NCBI RefSeq assembly: GCF_003474385.1
Contig: NZ_QUCY01000014.1
Location: 9,135 to 73,134, forward strand
Length of the DNA stretch: 64,000 bases
Source: Senegalimassilia sp003474385
Lineage (GTDB): Bacteria; Actinomycetota; Coriobacteriia; Coriobacteriales; Eggerthellaceae
Direction of reading: 5' to 3'
Below, piece by piece: positions 1 through 8,741 of the stretch; the first letter of the stretch is position 1; every line of letters starts with the position of its first letter. The notes beneath the pieces are model-generated. The model worked only from the letters and a program-made list of their open reading frames with translations. It did not search any database and was not told the DNA's origin. The translations under genes were made by a program, and so were the position numbers.

Positions 1-92
1 ATCGGCAGCATGTCGCCGATGCTCATGCGCGTGGCCCACAGGCTTTGCTGGCCGTCACGGATAGTGGTATCCATGATCTGAAGCCTTGACAT
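1..92 (-). CDS. biotin-dependent carboxyltransferase subunit, N-terminal fragment (pyruvate carboxylase B / oxaloacetate decarboxylase alpha type)
   Basis: Only the first 30 codons are inside the window. They read M-S-R-L-Q-I-M-D-T-T-I-R-D-G-Q-Q-S-L-W-A and continue T-R-M-S-I-G-D-M-L-P. The DTTxRDGxQSLxATRM pattern followed by DML is the opening of the HMGL-like TIM barrel in pyruvate carboxylase subunit B, oxaloacetate decarboxylase alpha and methylmalonyl-CoA carboxyltransferase 5S subunits, where the Asp binds the catalytic metal. The ATG at 92 follows a strong AAGGGGG ribosome binding site. The exact substrate cannot be told from this fragment, and the rest lies outside the window. Confidence 0.8.
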   Translation of the reverse strand, partial: MSRLQIMDTTIRDGQQSLWATRMSIGDMLP

Positions 93-147
93 GAACTCGC
101 ACCCCCTTCGTTTTCAAGTGATACAGACCGTATTGATCGAAACCAGG

Positions 148-153
148 ATTATA
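148..153 (-). promoter_or_regulatory. candidate -10 box (TATAAT) for the carboxyltransferase gene
   Basis: A perfect TATAAT on the minus strand lies about 55 bases upstream of the ATG at 92. No good -35 hexamer is visible 16-18 bases further upstream, as is common in high-GC actinobacteria. The position fits a short leader for the downstream gene. Confidence 0.4.
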
Positions 154-309
154 GAAGATGCCGGCGCCGATACCGTGCGCACACGGCGAATTCACGGGCA
201 AGAAACAGAAACGCCGCCCAGGCGGTGCGCTTCGCAAGCCCTGCAGTCTCGATGATCCGCACATACGGCGGAGACCCGCGCACACTCGAAGGAACTGCCC
301 CGAATACAG

Positions 310-336
310 CGAATGCGCCCTGAACGGGCGCATTCG
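310..336 (-). terminator. perfect 11-bp hairpin downstream of efp, possible terminator without U-tract
   Basis: CGAATGCGCCC, a 5-base loop and GGGCGCATTCG form a perfect inverted repeat in the 400-bp gap between efp and the carboxyltransferase gene. It sits where the efp transcript should end, but no T-run follows on either strand. It could be a transcript end, an mRNA-stabilising hairpin or an operator. Nothing else recognisable was seen in 93-492 apart from the -10 box at 148-153. Confidence 0.35.
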
Positions 337-492
337 GAGATATCGTCGCACTTGACGAACCTTGATTCATGCTTCGACTCGCCCAACATGGACGGATGCC
401 GGCCTCCGCAGGCGTCTTTTGCCATGCTTCAATCGCGCAGCAAAAGCCGTTCGATGCGAAAGTGCGGTCGTCGACCGCCGAGGCGATGCGAG

Positions 493-1053
493 CTAGACGC
501 GCTTGATGACGCGGCCGTCGCGGGTGTCGATCTGCAGCACGTCGCCGATCTCGACGAACGTGGGCACCTGCAGCTCGACGCCGGTCTCGAAGGTTGCCGG
601 CTTGGTGGTGTTGGTGGCGGTGTCGCCCTTGAAGCCGGGCTCGGTGTGCGTGCACTCCAGCTCGACGAACATCTGCGGCTCGATGCTGATGAGCTCCTCG
701 CCGGCGTACAGCAGGCTGGCCTCGTCGTTCTCCTTGAGCCACTTGGCGGTGTCGCCGACGGTCTCGGCGGGCATGCTCATCTGATCGAAGGTGTTGGGAT
801 CCATGAAGTAGAAATCGGAACCGTCGTTGTACAGATACTGCATCTTACGGGTTTCCAGACGCACGGTGTCGAACTTCGTGCCGGCGTTGAACGTGTAGTC
901 GACCACGCGACCGGTCTTGATGTCGCGAAGCTTCGTGCGGACGAAGGCGCCGCCCTTGCCGGGCTTGACATGCTGGAACTCGACGATGGTGCACATCTTG
1001 CCGTTGTTGACGATGCACATTCCGTTCTTGAAATCGGCGGTAGAGATAGCCAC
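493..1053 (-). CDS. efp: translation elongation factor P
   Basis: A 186-residue protein of normal EF-P length. EF-P binds between the ribosomal P and E sites and relieves stalling at polyproline stretches. The N-terminal KOW-like domain has the loop KPGKGGAF, whose tip lysine (about K33) is the position modified or exposed at the peptidyl-transferase centre. OB-fold domains II and III follow and end with the typical GDVLQIDTRDG segment. The start is GTG, with AAAGGA about 8 bases upstream. It is last in a run of genes beginning with aroE, 54 bp after the M24 peptidase, so probably co-transcribed with it. Confidence 0.97.
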   Translation of the reverse strand: MAISTADFKNGMCIVNNGKMCTIVEFQHVKPGKGGAFVRTKLRDIKTGRVVDYTFNAGTKFDTVRLETRKMQYLYNDGSDFYFMDPNTFDQMSMPAETVGDTAKWLKENDEASLLYAGEELISIEPQMFVELECTHTEPGFKGDTATNTTKPATFETGVELQVPTFVEIGDVLQIDTRDGRVIKRV

Positions 1054-1107
1054 TGGTAGATCCTTTCAACCGTTCAGGCGACCAAGGCCGCCCCTTTAGT
1101 TCAACCC

Positions 1108-2253
1108 TTAAATTATAACCATGTCATGCGTAGATTGCGTGAAAACCCGAAATCCCGTTTCGCTAACCACGCCGAAATCCTCTAAACGCATGCCGAAATC
1201 GCCCTCCAGGTATATGCCCGGTTCCACCGTGACCACGTTGCCGGGGACAAGCGGCTCCTTGTTGCGAGGCGACAACACGGGCTCCTCATGGATATCGATG
1301 CCCACGCCATGACCCAGCCCGTGGCCCATCTTGCCGGCGAATCCGCCCGCAGCAAGGGCATCCTCGGCCATTTGATGCATCTGCGCGCCGGTGACGCCGG
1401 GTTTTATCGCGGCCTCCACCTGCTCATTGGCCTCGCGCAGCGTTTCATAGGCGGCGCGCATCCGCGCATCGGGCTGGCCGACGAACACGGTGCGGGTCAT
1501 ATCCGAACAATACCCGTGGGCGCGAGCGCCGAAGTCCATGACCACGCACTGCCCCGCTTCAAGCCTTGCCTCGCCCGGGATGGCATGCGGGCTTGCGCCG
1601 TTGGCGCCGCAAGCCACGATGGATGAGAACGCCAGGCCGGATGCGCCATGACGCAGCATCCAGTCCTCAAGCTCGATCTGCACCTGCCGTTCGGTCATGC
1701 CCGGCTTCATGTAGGTGACGATATAGGAGAACGCCGCATCGGTGATTGCCTGGGCCGCCTTCATACGCGCAACCTCCGACGGCTCCTTGACCGCGCGCAG
1801 CGAGCGGACGAAGTCAGAGGTCTCGCGCAGTTGCGGGGACGCCGGCGCCTTGGCAAGCGCGACCTCGAGCGCGCGGAATGCCGCAAGCGTCATGGAGTCC
1901 TCGATGCCGAGCACGATGCTCTCGGGCGCCGGCGAGCCGGCGGGAGCGTTTGCATGCCGGCGTGCGAACACGTCGGCAACCCATTCACCATGGCCTTGAC
2001 GCACGTCATCGACGGTGATGACGCCTTCGCCTTGCGCCGCCTTGCACGCCGCGCCGCTATAACGGGAGTCGGTGTGCAGCACCGCGTCATGGGGCGTCAC
2101 CAGAAGCGCATGCGCCTGTTCATCGTCGAACACGCCGTCGAAGGCCGTCAGCCATTCGATGCTTGCGGTGTCGCGTACCAAAAACGTGCGGATGCCGTTT
2201 TCCGCCGCCGCGTTGCGCAACCGCTCCAAACGCCCTGCGGCCTGGGCTTTCAT
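1108..2253 (-). CDS. M24B family metallopeptidase, Xaa-Pro aminopeptidase-like
   Basis: A cytosolic peptidase expected to remove an N-terminal residue preceding proline. It has a creatinase-like N-terminal domain (about residues 1-150) and a pita-bread catalytic domain. The five dimetal ligands are visible in order: DFGA and CSDMTRT (two Asp), GHGLGHGVG (His), TVEPGIY (Glu) and LEDFGVV (Glu). The chosen ATG lies one base after the aroQ stop. GTG at 2274 and TTG at 2265 are in-frame alternatives inside aroQ, and an AGGA within aroQ makes the choice uncertain. Pairing with efp next door suggests handling of proline-containing proteins, but this is only context. Confidence 0.9.
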   Translation of the reverse strand: MKAQAAGRLERLRNAAAENGIRTFLVRDTASIEWLTAFDGVFDDEQAHALLVTPHDAVLHTDSRYSGAACKAAQGEGVITVDDVRQGHGEWVADVFARRHANAPAGSPAPESIVLGIEDSMTLAAFRALEVALAKAPASPQLRETSDFVRSLRAVKEPSEVARMKAAQAITDAAFSYIVTYMKPGMTERQVQIELEDWMLRHGASGLAFSSIVACGANGASPHAIPGEARLEAGQCVVMDFGARAHGYCSDMTRTVFVGQPDARMRAAYETLREANEQVEAAIKPGVTGAQMHQMAEDALAAGGFAGKMGHGLGHGVGIDIHEEPVLSPRNKEPLVPGNVVTVEPGIYLEGDFGMRLEDFGVVSETGFRVFTQSTHDMVII

Positions 2254-2254
2254 G

Positions 2255-2767
2255 TTATTCGTCAATGAGATCACGTCCTGCTACGATGACTTGGCCCGGC
2301 GCGTAGCGCCCCTCGAATCCCTCGCCCAAGCGCTCGGCCGTGCCTTCGAGCAGGATATCGAGCGCATCGTTGTAGCCGGCGAAGCCACGGCCCTTGACCT
2401 GGGCAACGCACGCCGGGGCGATCACCGAGATACGGCGGAACGCTTCACGCGCGCTGACGTCGGAGATGTGCACCTCGACGCACGGCGTGCTCACGCTGCC
2501 GAGAGCGTCGCGCAGCGCATAGGAATAGTGCGTATGCGCGCCGGGGTTGTACACGATGCCGTCGCACGTGCCGTGCGCGGCGTGGATCTTATCGACCAGG
2601 TCGCCTTCATGATTTGACTGGAAGCACTCCACCTCGCAACCGTGCGCGCGGGCATATTCGGAGAAGCCCGCCTCCAAATCCTTCAAGGTATCGTTGCCGT
2701 ACACGCCCGGCTCGCGGATGCCGAGTATGTTCAGATTAGGCCCGTTCATCAGCAAGATCTTCTTCAT
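2255..2767 (-). CDS. aroQ: type II 3-dehydroquinate dehydratase
   Basis: Catalyses the third step of the shikimate pathway, 3-dehydroquinate to 3-dehydroshikimate, through the anti-elimination type II mechanism. The 170-residue length is slightly above the usual 145-155. Family landmarks are NGPNLNILGIREP with the catalytic Tyr in GVYG (about Y23), the QSNHEGDLVDKIH segment, YNPGAHTHYSYALRDAL, and the catalytic His in EVHISD. The C-terminus carries about 15 residues beyond the usual end. It lies in the aro cluster, downstream of aroB. Confidence 0.96.
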   Translation of the reverse strand: MKKILLMNGPNLNILGIREPGVYGNDTLKDLEAGFSEYARAHGCEVECFQSNHEGDLVDKIHAAHGTCDGIVYNPGAHTHYSYALRDALGSVSTPCVEVHISDVSAREAFRRISVIAPACVAQVKGRGFAGYNDALDILLEGTAERLGEGFEGRYAPGQVIVAGRDLIDE

Positions 2768-2903
2768 GTTGCATGCCTTTCGTTGCTTCCCGCCGCCGTA
2801 TTCAACAGCAGCTTAAAACGGCGGCCATCGCCGCATCTGCCTTCCCCAGCCAGCCTGCAAGATGGTCGGCCGTTTGCACACCGGACTTTACGCCGGCCGG
2901 ACG

Positions 2904-3998
2904 TCACCGCCGCTTCTGCGCGAAATACGCCTCCAACTCTTCCAAGATCACGTCATCGGCCACATCCTGGAGCTGCCACTGCCCCACATCCCGCAAGCAC
3001 ACGAAACGCACCTGCCCGCGACGCGCCTTTTTGTCGCGTTTCATGACGTCGAGCACCTGCGCCGGGGAAGCCTCCCAGCCAAGCTCGGGCAAACCCAGAT
3101 CATCGAGCAGCTGCCCTTGCGCCTGGGCTAGCTCGACCGGCATATCGGCGAGCCGCATGCCCATACGGGCCGCGAAGCGCATGCCCTCGGCAACCGCATG
3201 CCCGTGGCTATACGTGCCATAACCCGAAAGCTTCTCGATGGCGTGTGCCAGGGTATGGCCGTAGTTCAGGCACTCGCGCACGCCGCGGCTTTCCGTTTTG
3301 TCCTGCGCCACCACGTCGGCCTTGAGCACCACGCAGCGGGCGATGGCCTCGGAGACGGCATCAGGCTGGCGATCGACCACGGCCGATACCTGGTCGGAAA
3401 GCCAGAAGAAGAACTCGTCGCCATCGATGAGCGCGGTTTTCGCCACCTCGCCGCAACCGCATGCCCACTCGCGAGGCGGCAACGTTGCCAACACCTCGGT
3501 GTCGGCGCACACAAACGCAGGCTGCTTGAACGCGCCCACCAGGTTCTTTCCGGCGGATAGGTTCACGCCCGTCTTCCCACCCACGCTTGAATCCACCATG
3601 GACAGAAGCGTGGTGGGAACCTGCACCACCTGTACACCGCGCATGTAGGTTGCCGCGGCGAAGCCCGCCAAATCGCCCACGCAGCCGCCGCCGAGCGCGA
3701 CCACCACGCAGTCGCGCTCAAGCGCCAAAGCGGCCATGGCCTCAAGCACCTCGCCAAGCACCGTGAGCGATTTCGCCTCTTCGCCTGCGGGAACGCAGAT
3801 ATCGGAAACGCGATACCCCGCTTGAACGAGCGATGCCTTCGCCCGGGCCAGGTACAGCGGGCCGACATTGGCGTCGGTGATGACAAGCGCTTGCCGTGCA
3901 TCGGCGACGGCCGGCACGCCGCGCATGGACGACCCCAGCGTATCGAGCACCCCGGCCCCGATGCGCACGTTGTACGCGTCTTCGCCGGGGATGTTCAC
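2904..3998 (-). CDS. aroB: 3-dehydroquinate synthase
   Basis: Converts DAHP to 3-dehydroquinate using NAD and a divalent metal, the second step of aromatic amino acid and chorismate synthesis. The protein of about 364 residues shows the NAD-binding GGGCVGDLAGFAAATYMRG, the metal-binding Glu in CGEVAKTALIDG and the histidines of NYGHTLAHAIE and SHGHAVAEGM. The start is one of two consecutive GTG codons (4001 or 3998) touching the aroK stop codon. Translational coupling to aroK is therefore likely. The in-frame reading upstream of these GTGs overlaps aroK and is not used. Confidence 0.95.
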   Translation of the reverse strand: MNIPGEDAYNVRIGAGVLDTLGSSMRGVPAVADARQALVITDANVGPLYLARAKASLVQAGYRVSDICVPAGEEAKSLTVLGEVLEAMAALALERDCVVVALGGGCVGDLAGFAAATYMRGVQVVQVPTTLLSMVDSSVGGKTGVNLSAGKNLVGAFKQPAFVCADTEVLATLPPREWACGCGEVAKTALIDGDEFFFWLSDQVSAVVDRQPDAVSEAIARCVVLKADVVAQDKTESRGVRECLNYGHTLAHAIEKLSGYGTYSHGHAVAEGMRFAARMGMRLADMPVELAQAQGQLLDDLGLPELGWEASPAQVLDVMKRDKKARRGQVRFVCLRDVGQWQLQDVADDVILEELEAYFAQKRR

Positions 3999-4000
3999 CA

Positions 4001-4672
4001 CTACTCTTGTCGCAGGCACAGCACGCCTTCCTTCTCCAAAATCTCCTGGATCTCCTGCGCCACGACGTTGATGGACTTGCCCACGGTGTCGATGGACACG
4101 CTGGCAACGTCTTCGTACATAGGCAGGCGGCCGGCGATGGTCTGTCGCGCGGTCTCGAGGTTTTTGAACAGCGGGCGTGTAGACACGTCGCCGACGCGCT
4201 CGACGGCCTGCTCGGCCGTGACCTGCAGATACACCACGAAACCATTGTTCTTCAGGATCTCGCGGTTCTCCTCGCGCAGCACGATGCCGCCGCCGCACGA
4301 CACGAGCATGGGGCCCTTGTGAGCGAACTCGTCGAGCACCTGGGTTTCCATATCGCGGAACGCCTGCTCGCCCTGCTCGGCGAAGATCTGGTTGATGGCC
4401 CTGCGCTCGCGACGCTCGATGTAGGCGTCCAGGTCGATGGTGGCAAGACCGCACTGACGGGCCAGGCGGCGCGACGTGGAGGTTTTGCCCGCGACCATGA
4501 AGCCCACGAAGAACACGTTGCGCGTCAGCTCGTACGTCGGGCGCGCATGGGGCTTGATCTCGGGGTTGTTGACGACGGCGACGACCTCGTCGGGGGTGGT
4601 GACCGACAGCGTGTAGGCTATCGGGTTGCTTTCCGGGGTGATGGCATCGTCCTTGACTTCCTGCTGTTCCAT
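4001..4672 (-). CDS. aroK: shikimate kinase with N-terminal extension
   Basis: Phosphorylates shikimate at the 3-hydroxyl with ATP. The Walker A sequence GFMVAGKT is at residues 57-64, followed by DLDAYIE (shikimate/Mg Asp) and the SCGGGIVLREENRE glycine-rich segment. STRPLF carries the lid arginine. Typical AroK places Walker A near residue 10, so this 223-residue protein has about 50 extra N-terminal residues with no recognisable motif. The ATG is supported by AGGAGG 6 bases upstream, so the extension is probably really translated. aroC ends 23 bp upstream, and aroB follows with its GTG at the stop codon. Confidence 0.93.
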   Translation of the reverse strand: MEQQEVKDDAITPESNPIAYTLSVTTPDEVVAVVNNPEIKPHARPTYELTRNVFFVGFMVAGKTSTSRRLARQCGLATIDLDAYIERRERRAINQIFAEQGEQAFRDMETQVLDEFAHKGPMLVSCGGGIVLREENREILKNNGFVVYLQVTAEQAVERVGDVSTRPLFKNLETARQTIAGRLPMYEDVASVSIDTVGKSINVVAQEIQEILEKEGVLCLRQE

Positions 4673-4695
4673 GATGGTCCTCCTGGCTGGCTGCT

Positions 4696-5871
4696 TTAAC
4701 GAGATACGGTGTTCAAACGTTGCTTGTAGGCTTTGATGGCCGCTTTGATGTCGGCCATGTTGTCGGAGCCGAACTTGCGCATATAGGCATCGGCTATGGC
4801 GAAGGCGACCTCCCCTTCGGCGACCACCGCGCATGCCGGCACGGCGCACACGTCGCTTCGCTCCTTGGAGGCCTGGGTCACCTCGAGCGTGTCAAGGTCC
4901 ACGGTCTGCAGCGGCTGCATGAGCGTGGGAATGGGCTTCATGGCCGCTGTGACCACCAGGGGCATGCCCGTGGTCATGCCGCCCTCAAGGCCGCCGGCGT
5001 TGTTAGACGCGCGCGTGAACTCGGCTTTCGCCCGATCGAGCAAAATGGGGTCGTGCACTTGCGAACCGGGCTTGCGGGCCGCTTCGAAGCCCATGCCGAA
5101 CTCCACGCCCTTGATGGCGGGGATGCTGAACAGGGCGCCGCCGATGGTGGACGTCAGGCGCTCGGTGGGCACGGCATAGCCGCCCACGCCCGGCAAAAGA
5201 CCACGCACGATCACGCGGAACGTTCCTCCCAGGCTGTCCTTGTTCTTGATGGCCCGGTCGATCTCACGCTTCATGGCCTCGCTGGCCTCCGCATCAGGGC
5301 AGCGGACTTCGCTTGTCTCGATCTCAAGCGGCGTATAGCGCGCCGCGTTCATGAACGGATCGTCCTCGCGCATGACGGCGCTTCCGATGCCGGTAACGTA
5401 GGAGAAGATCTCCACGCCAAGATCGGCAAGAAACTCGCGCGCGATGCCCGCCGCCGCAACACGCGGCGCAGTGGTGCGGGCGCTTGAGCGCTCGAGGATG
5501 TTGCGGCAGTCGTCGGTGTTCGTTTTCAACGCGCCCACCAGGTCCGCATGACCCGGACGAGGAGTCACCTCCCGAACCAGATCGAGCGGCGGCTCGCCGA
5601 AGGGGGCCATTCGATCGGTCCAGTTCGCCCAATCCCTATTTGCCACGAGCATGGCCACGGGGCTTCCGATGGTGCGCCCGAAGCGCACGCCGGAGATCAC
5701 CTGCACCGTGTCATGTTCGATCTTCATGCGCCCGCCTCGGCCGTAACCCGCTTGGCGGCGCGCCAGATCGACGTTGATCTGCTCCTCGGATATCTTCAGG
5801 CCCGCCGGCACGTCCTCGACGATGGCGACCAGGCCCTGTCCGTGGCTCTCTCCTGCTGTGTAGTAGCGCAT
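4696..5871 (-). CDS. aroC: chorismate synthase
   Basis: Catalyses the last step to chorismate, eliminating phosphate from EPSP with reduced FMN. The 391-residue length is typical. Landmarks are YTAGESHGQGLVAIVE at the N-terminus, GRGGRMKIE, the basic FMN/EPSP segment RSSARTTAPRVAAAGI, and the GGMTTGMPLVV stretch. It lies between aroE and aroK in the same direction. EPSP synthase (aroA) and DAHP synthase are not in this window. Confidence 0.97.
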   Translation of the reverse strand: MRYYTAGESHGQGLVAIVEDVPAGLKISEEQINVDLARRQAGYGRGGRMKIEHDTVQVISGVRFGRTIGSPVAMLVANRDWANWTDRMAPFGEPPLDLVREVTPRPGHADLVGALKTNTDDCRNILERSSARTTAPRVAAAGIAREFLADLGVEIFSYVTGIGSAVMREDDPFMNAARYTPLEIETSEVRCPDAEASEAMKREIDRAIKNKDSLGGTFRVIVRGLLPGVGGYAVPTERLTSTIGGALFSIPAIKGVEFGMGFEAARKPGSQVHDPILLDRAKAEFTRASNNAGGLEGGMTTGMPLVVTAAMKPIPTLMQPLQTVDLDTLEVTQASKERSDVCAVPACAVVAEGEVAFAIADAYMRKFGSDNMADIKAAIKAYKQRLNTVSR

Positions 5872-5941
5872 GCTGTTCTCTTTTCGTGCTAGTGCGCGGC
5901 CCGACCTTCGCGCCGCGCCGATACGGATGACTATGCTTCGA

Positions 5942-6892
5942 TCACGCGCGCGGGCAATCGAACCCGGCGGCGTCTGCCATAAGGTTGAACAGCTCCGCTT
6001 CGGAATACGGTATCTTCACTTCCGCTACGTCGGACACGATGAGCGCCGAAGCAACCGCTTGCGCCACCAGCATGCCCCCGCCGTTGAAAGCCGCCTTGCA
6101 ATCGGCTTGGAGGGCGTCGGCCACCAGCTTCGTACGCCCCGATGCGTACACCGCGTCCATAACCACCTGGCCCGGACGCAAAAGCCCCGTATCGAACGGA
6201 GCCGGGTCGTCGGGCTTCATGCCCACCGGGGTGGCGTTGATGACGATGTCCGCAGAGCCCAGCGCCCCCGTCGAGGTGGTATAGCTGCCGAACTTGAACG
6301 TCGGCTTCGTGTAAGCCTCACGGAAGCTGCGATGCCCCTCCTTCATGGCGGGGAAATCGATGGTGGCGTTGGCCAACCTGCCGAAACGTTCAAGATAGGC
6401 ATCCAATACGCTCCGCGCGCGGTCCTTGTCGCGCGAGAGCAGCAAAAGCACGTCGGCGCCGGCGATAGCGCACGCGTGAAGGATGGAGAGGGCCGTAGGA
6501 CCCGTTCCGCACACCACCACGCGCTTGCCCTTGAAGGTCACACCCGCAAGCTCCAGGAACTTGACGCATCCATCGCCATCGGTGTTGAAACCGATCAGCT
6601 GATCGTCCTTGCGGACGAGCACGTTGGCGCCTTGCGCCAGCTGCGCGCTAGCTGCTTTGCGCGTTGCAGCCTGGAAGGCCAGCGGCTTATAGGGAGTGGT
6701 GATGTTCACGGACAGGAAATCCCGCGCATCCAAAAAGGCGCGGGCATCGTCCAGCTCGGCGTAATCGGCAAGGGCATAGATCCAAGGCAGACCCAGCCTT
6801 TCGTATAACGCGTTGTACATTACCGGCGATTTCGAATGCGCGACCGGATGCCCCAGGATATAGAGGCGCTCGCCTTCGCTCTGCTCGGTCAT
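5942..6892 (-). CDS. aroE: shikimate dehydrogenase
   Basis: NADPH-dependent reduction of 3-dehydroshikimate to shikimate. At 316 residues it is longer than the usual 270-290. The substrate-binding SKSPVMYNALYE, the catalytic Lys in NITTPYKPLAF, the Asp in FNTDGDG, and the nucleotide-binding VVVCGTGPTALSI are all present, followed by NATPVGM and the closing GGGMLVAQA. The divergent ITTPYK (usually VTxPhK) and an insertion near residues 200-225 suggest a somewhat diverged member of the AroE/YdiB family. It is the first gene of the aro run. Confidence 0.92.
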   Translation of the reverse strand: MTEQSEGERLYILGHPVAHSKSPVMYNALYERLGLPWIYALADYAELDDARAFLDARDFLSVNITTPYKPLAFQAATRKAASAQLAQGANVLVRKDDQLIGFNTDGDGCVKFLELAGVTFKGKRVVVCGTGPTALSILHACAIAGADVLLLLSRDKDRARSVLDAYLERFGRLANATIDFPAMKEGHRSFREAYTKPTFKFGSYTTSTGALGSADIVINATPVGMKPDDPAPFDTGLLRPGQVVMDAVYASGRTKLVADALQADCKAAFNGGGMLVAQAVASALIVSDVAEVKIPYSEAELFNLMADAAGFDCPRA

Positions 6893-6942
6893 GAAAGTCC
6901 TTCCTGGTCGATCAAGGGCCTGCAGGTTAGCAGGGATTTCAT

Positions 6943-6948
6943 CATACC
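6943..6948 (-). promoter_or_regulatory. candidate -10 box (TATGAT) for the aroE-efp run
   Basis: TATGAT on the minus strand, about 50 bp upstream of the aroE ATG, in the 117-bp gap after the yqeG-like gene. The matching -35 region is weak. It is the best candidate for the start of the aro transcript. Confidence 0.3.
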
Positions 6949-6986
6949 AATGCAGACTACTTTTGTAGGGGTTAATTCGACCGCAG

Positions 6987-7003
6987 CGCCCATCAAATGG
7001 GCG
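6987..7003 (-). terminator. 7-bp hairpin after the yqeG-like gene
   Basis: CGCCCAT-CAA-ATGGGCG begins 7 bases after the yqeG-like stop codon. It lacks a T-run, so it may be a weak transcript end separating the mltG group from the aro group. Confidence 0.3.
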
Positions 7004-7009
7004 GATTCG

Positions 7010-7576
7010 CTACTTTTCCTGCGCGAGGGCGTTTTGGGCGGCGGATTTGCCGGCCGTGCTCGCTTGCGCCGGCTGAGGCGCGCCCTCGGGCACCACCCCG
7101 CCTAAGATGGCCTGCTCCACCATGCGCACGTACTTCGTATGGCGCAGGTCCTGCTCCGCCAGCGGCGCCAGCAGATACGCCGACATGCCGGCGTTGTGCG
7201 CGGCAAGCACGTCGGTCGATAGCTGATCGCCGACCATGACGGTCTCGCTGCGCTTCGCCCCCAGCATGGAGCACGCCGCGAACAGCGCCACGGGCAAGGG
7301 CTTCATGGCCTTGGCGATAATGGGCATGGATAGGCGATTCGCAAGTTCATGCACGTTTTTGTGCCAGTTGTTCGACACCAGGCAGAAGCTCACGCCTGCG
7401 TCTCTCGCCTGAGCAAGCCACAGGCCCACGTCTCGCGGGACGTCATGCGTTGCACGGGACAGGATGGTGTTGTCGATATCCAGCAAGACATAGCGGAACC
7501 CGCATGCAAGCAGGTCCCTTTCTATGTTGATATGCGATATGCGGGAGAAGTAGCGCTCCGGCTGCAAGTATGGCAT
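7010..7576 (-). CDS. YqeG-type HAD superfamily (IIIA) phosphatase
   Basis: A 188-residue HAD phosphatase. Motif I is LLDIDNTIL with the nucleophile Asp and the general acid Asp two residues on. Motif II is SNN, motif III the Lys in AKAMKP, and motif IV GDQLSTDVLAA. This arrangement and length match the YqeG/YqeG-like subgroup, whose physiological substrate is not settled. The last 30 residues are low-complexity (Ala/Gln/Ser rich). It starts 8 bp after mltG, so the two are probably co-transcribed. Confidence 0.85.
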   Translation of the reverse strand: MPYLQPERYFSRISHINIERDLLACGFRYVLLDIDNTILSRATHDVPRDVGLWLAQARDAGVSFCLVSNNWHKNVHELANRLSMPIIAKAMKPLPVALFAACSMLGAKRSETVMVGDQLSTDVLAAHNAGMSAYLLAPLAEQDLRHTKYVRMVEQAILGGVVPEGAPQPAQASTAGKSAAQNALAQEK

Positions 7577-7584
7577 GAATCCCC

Positions 7585-8736
7585 TTACGAGAACGCGGCC
7601 TGATGCTCGTCGTAGGTTTCGCTGAACGTGTACTTATCATTTTGGAAGTAGAAGAAGTAGTACTTGCCGAGCGCATCCTTATTAGGCGAACACACTGCCT
7701 GCAGGCACTCGATGGAAGGTGAGCAGATGGGCGTGGGCGGAAGCCCAGCGTTAGTGTAGGTGCTATACGGGCTGTTTGCATGCACCTCGTCCGCCGAGGG
7801 ATCGTGTCCGACCTCGTAAGCGGTGGTGGCATCGCTTTGCAGGTAACCGTTGCTCGGCTCGCCCTTGGTGGTCAGACGATTGTAGAACACAGCCGCCACC
7901 TGAGCGCGCACCGTTTCGTCACCGCTGGATTCCTTCTCCACGATGGATGCCAGGTTGACGGTGTCATACACGGAAAGGCCCTGAGATTCGGGATAGGACC
8001 AGTCAAGCCCCGCCGTTTCGGTTTGGAACTGGGTGAGCATGGCGCGAATCAAGCTGTCGGCGGTAGCATCGGCGGCAACATCATAGGTTTTCGGGAACAG
8101 GAAGCCTTCAAGGCTGTTCGTGCCCGCAGACTTCAAGAAGCCGTAATCGCCCGCATACACGCTGGCATCCGATGCCGCCTGCTTGAAGGAATCGGCGCTG
8201 ATGCGCCCGCTGGTGGCGCTTTCCACCGCCGAGGCGATCTCGGTCAGGCGATATCCTTCGGGAATGGTGAGCACGGCATCGGAAACCGGACCGTTGCGCA
8301 ATGCGGAAATGATATCGTCGACCGTCGCACCGCCTGCAAAGGTGTAGGTGCCGGGCTTGAGGTCAGACCCCGCATCCAGGTCCTTCACGCGTTCGGTGAA
8401 TTCCTTGGAAGACCCCACCAGCTTGGCATCCACCAGCGCGGAGCCTACGGTGTTGGCCGATGCGCCTTCGTTGACGGTGATGGTGGCCTGCTGGCCTTCC
8501 GCCAGAAGCTCGACCTTCGGCGACACGCAGCTGGCAACCGAGGAGCCGACGAACCACAGGATGCCGATGCCGAGAAGCGCCAGCACCGCAAGGAACACGT
8601 AATGTGGAACGTTGGATCGTTTGGGTTGGATATAACTGGTATCGTACGTGCGGAACAAACGGTCGCCGCGCGCATGCGCCGAGCGTGCCGCATGGTTCGG
8701 GCGGCGGGAATAGGTCACTTGCCTACGAGGGGACAT
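7585..8736 (-). CDS. mltG: endolytic murein transglycosylase MltG
   Basis: Cleaves nascent peptidoglycan glycan strands at the outer face of the membrane and sets strand length. It has a basic cytoplasmic N-terminus (about 45 residues), one transmembrane helix around residues 46-68, a LysM-like region, and the YceG catalytic domain. The catalytic Glu is in ASIVEKESSGDE, followed by VFYNRL, LQSDATTAY, SPYSTYTNAGLPPTPI and a terminal YYFFYFQNDKYTFSETYDEH. The 383-residue length is typical. It begins 5 bp after the ruvX stop. Confidence 0.94.
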   Translation of the reverse strand: MSPRRQVTYSRRPNHAARSAHARGDRLFRTYDTSYIQPKRSNVPHYVFLAVLALLGIGILWFVGSSVASCVSPKVELLAEGQQATITVNEGASANTVGSALVDAKLVGSSKEFTERVKDLDAGSDLKPGTYTFAGGATVDDIISALRNGPVSDAVLTIPEGYRLTEIASAVESATSGRISADSFKQAASDASVYAGDYGFLKSAGTNSLEGFLFPKTYDVAADATADSLIRAMLTQFQTETAGLDWSYPESQGLSVYDTVNLASIVEKESSGDETVRAQVAAVFYNRLTTKGEPSNGYLQSDATTAYEVGHDPSADEVHANSPYSTYTNAGLPPTPICSPSIECLQAVCSPNKDALGKYYFFYFQNDKYTFSETYDEHQAAFS

Positions 8737-8741
8737 TTACA

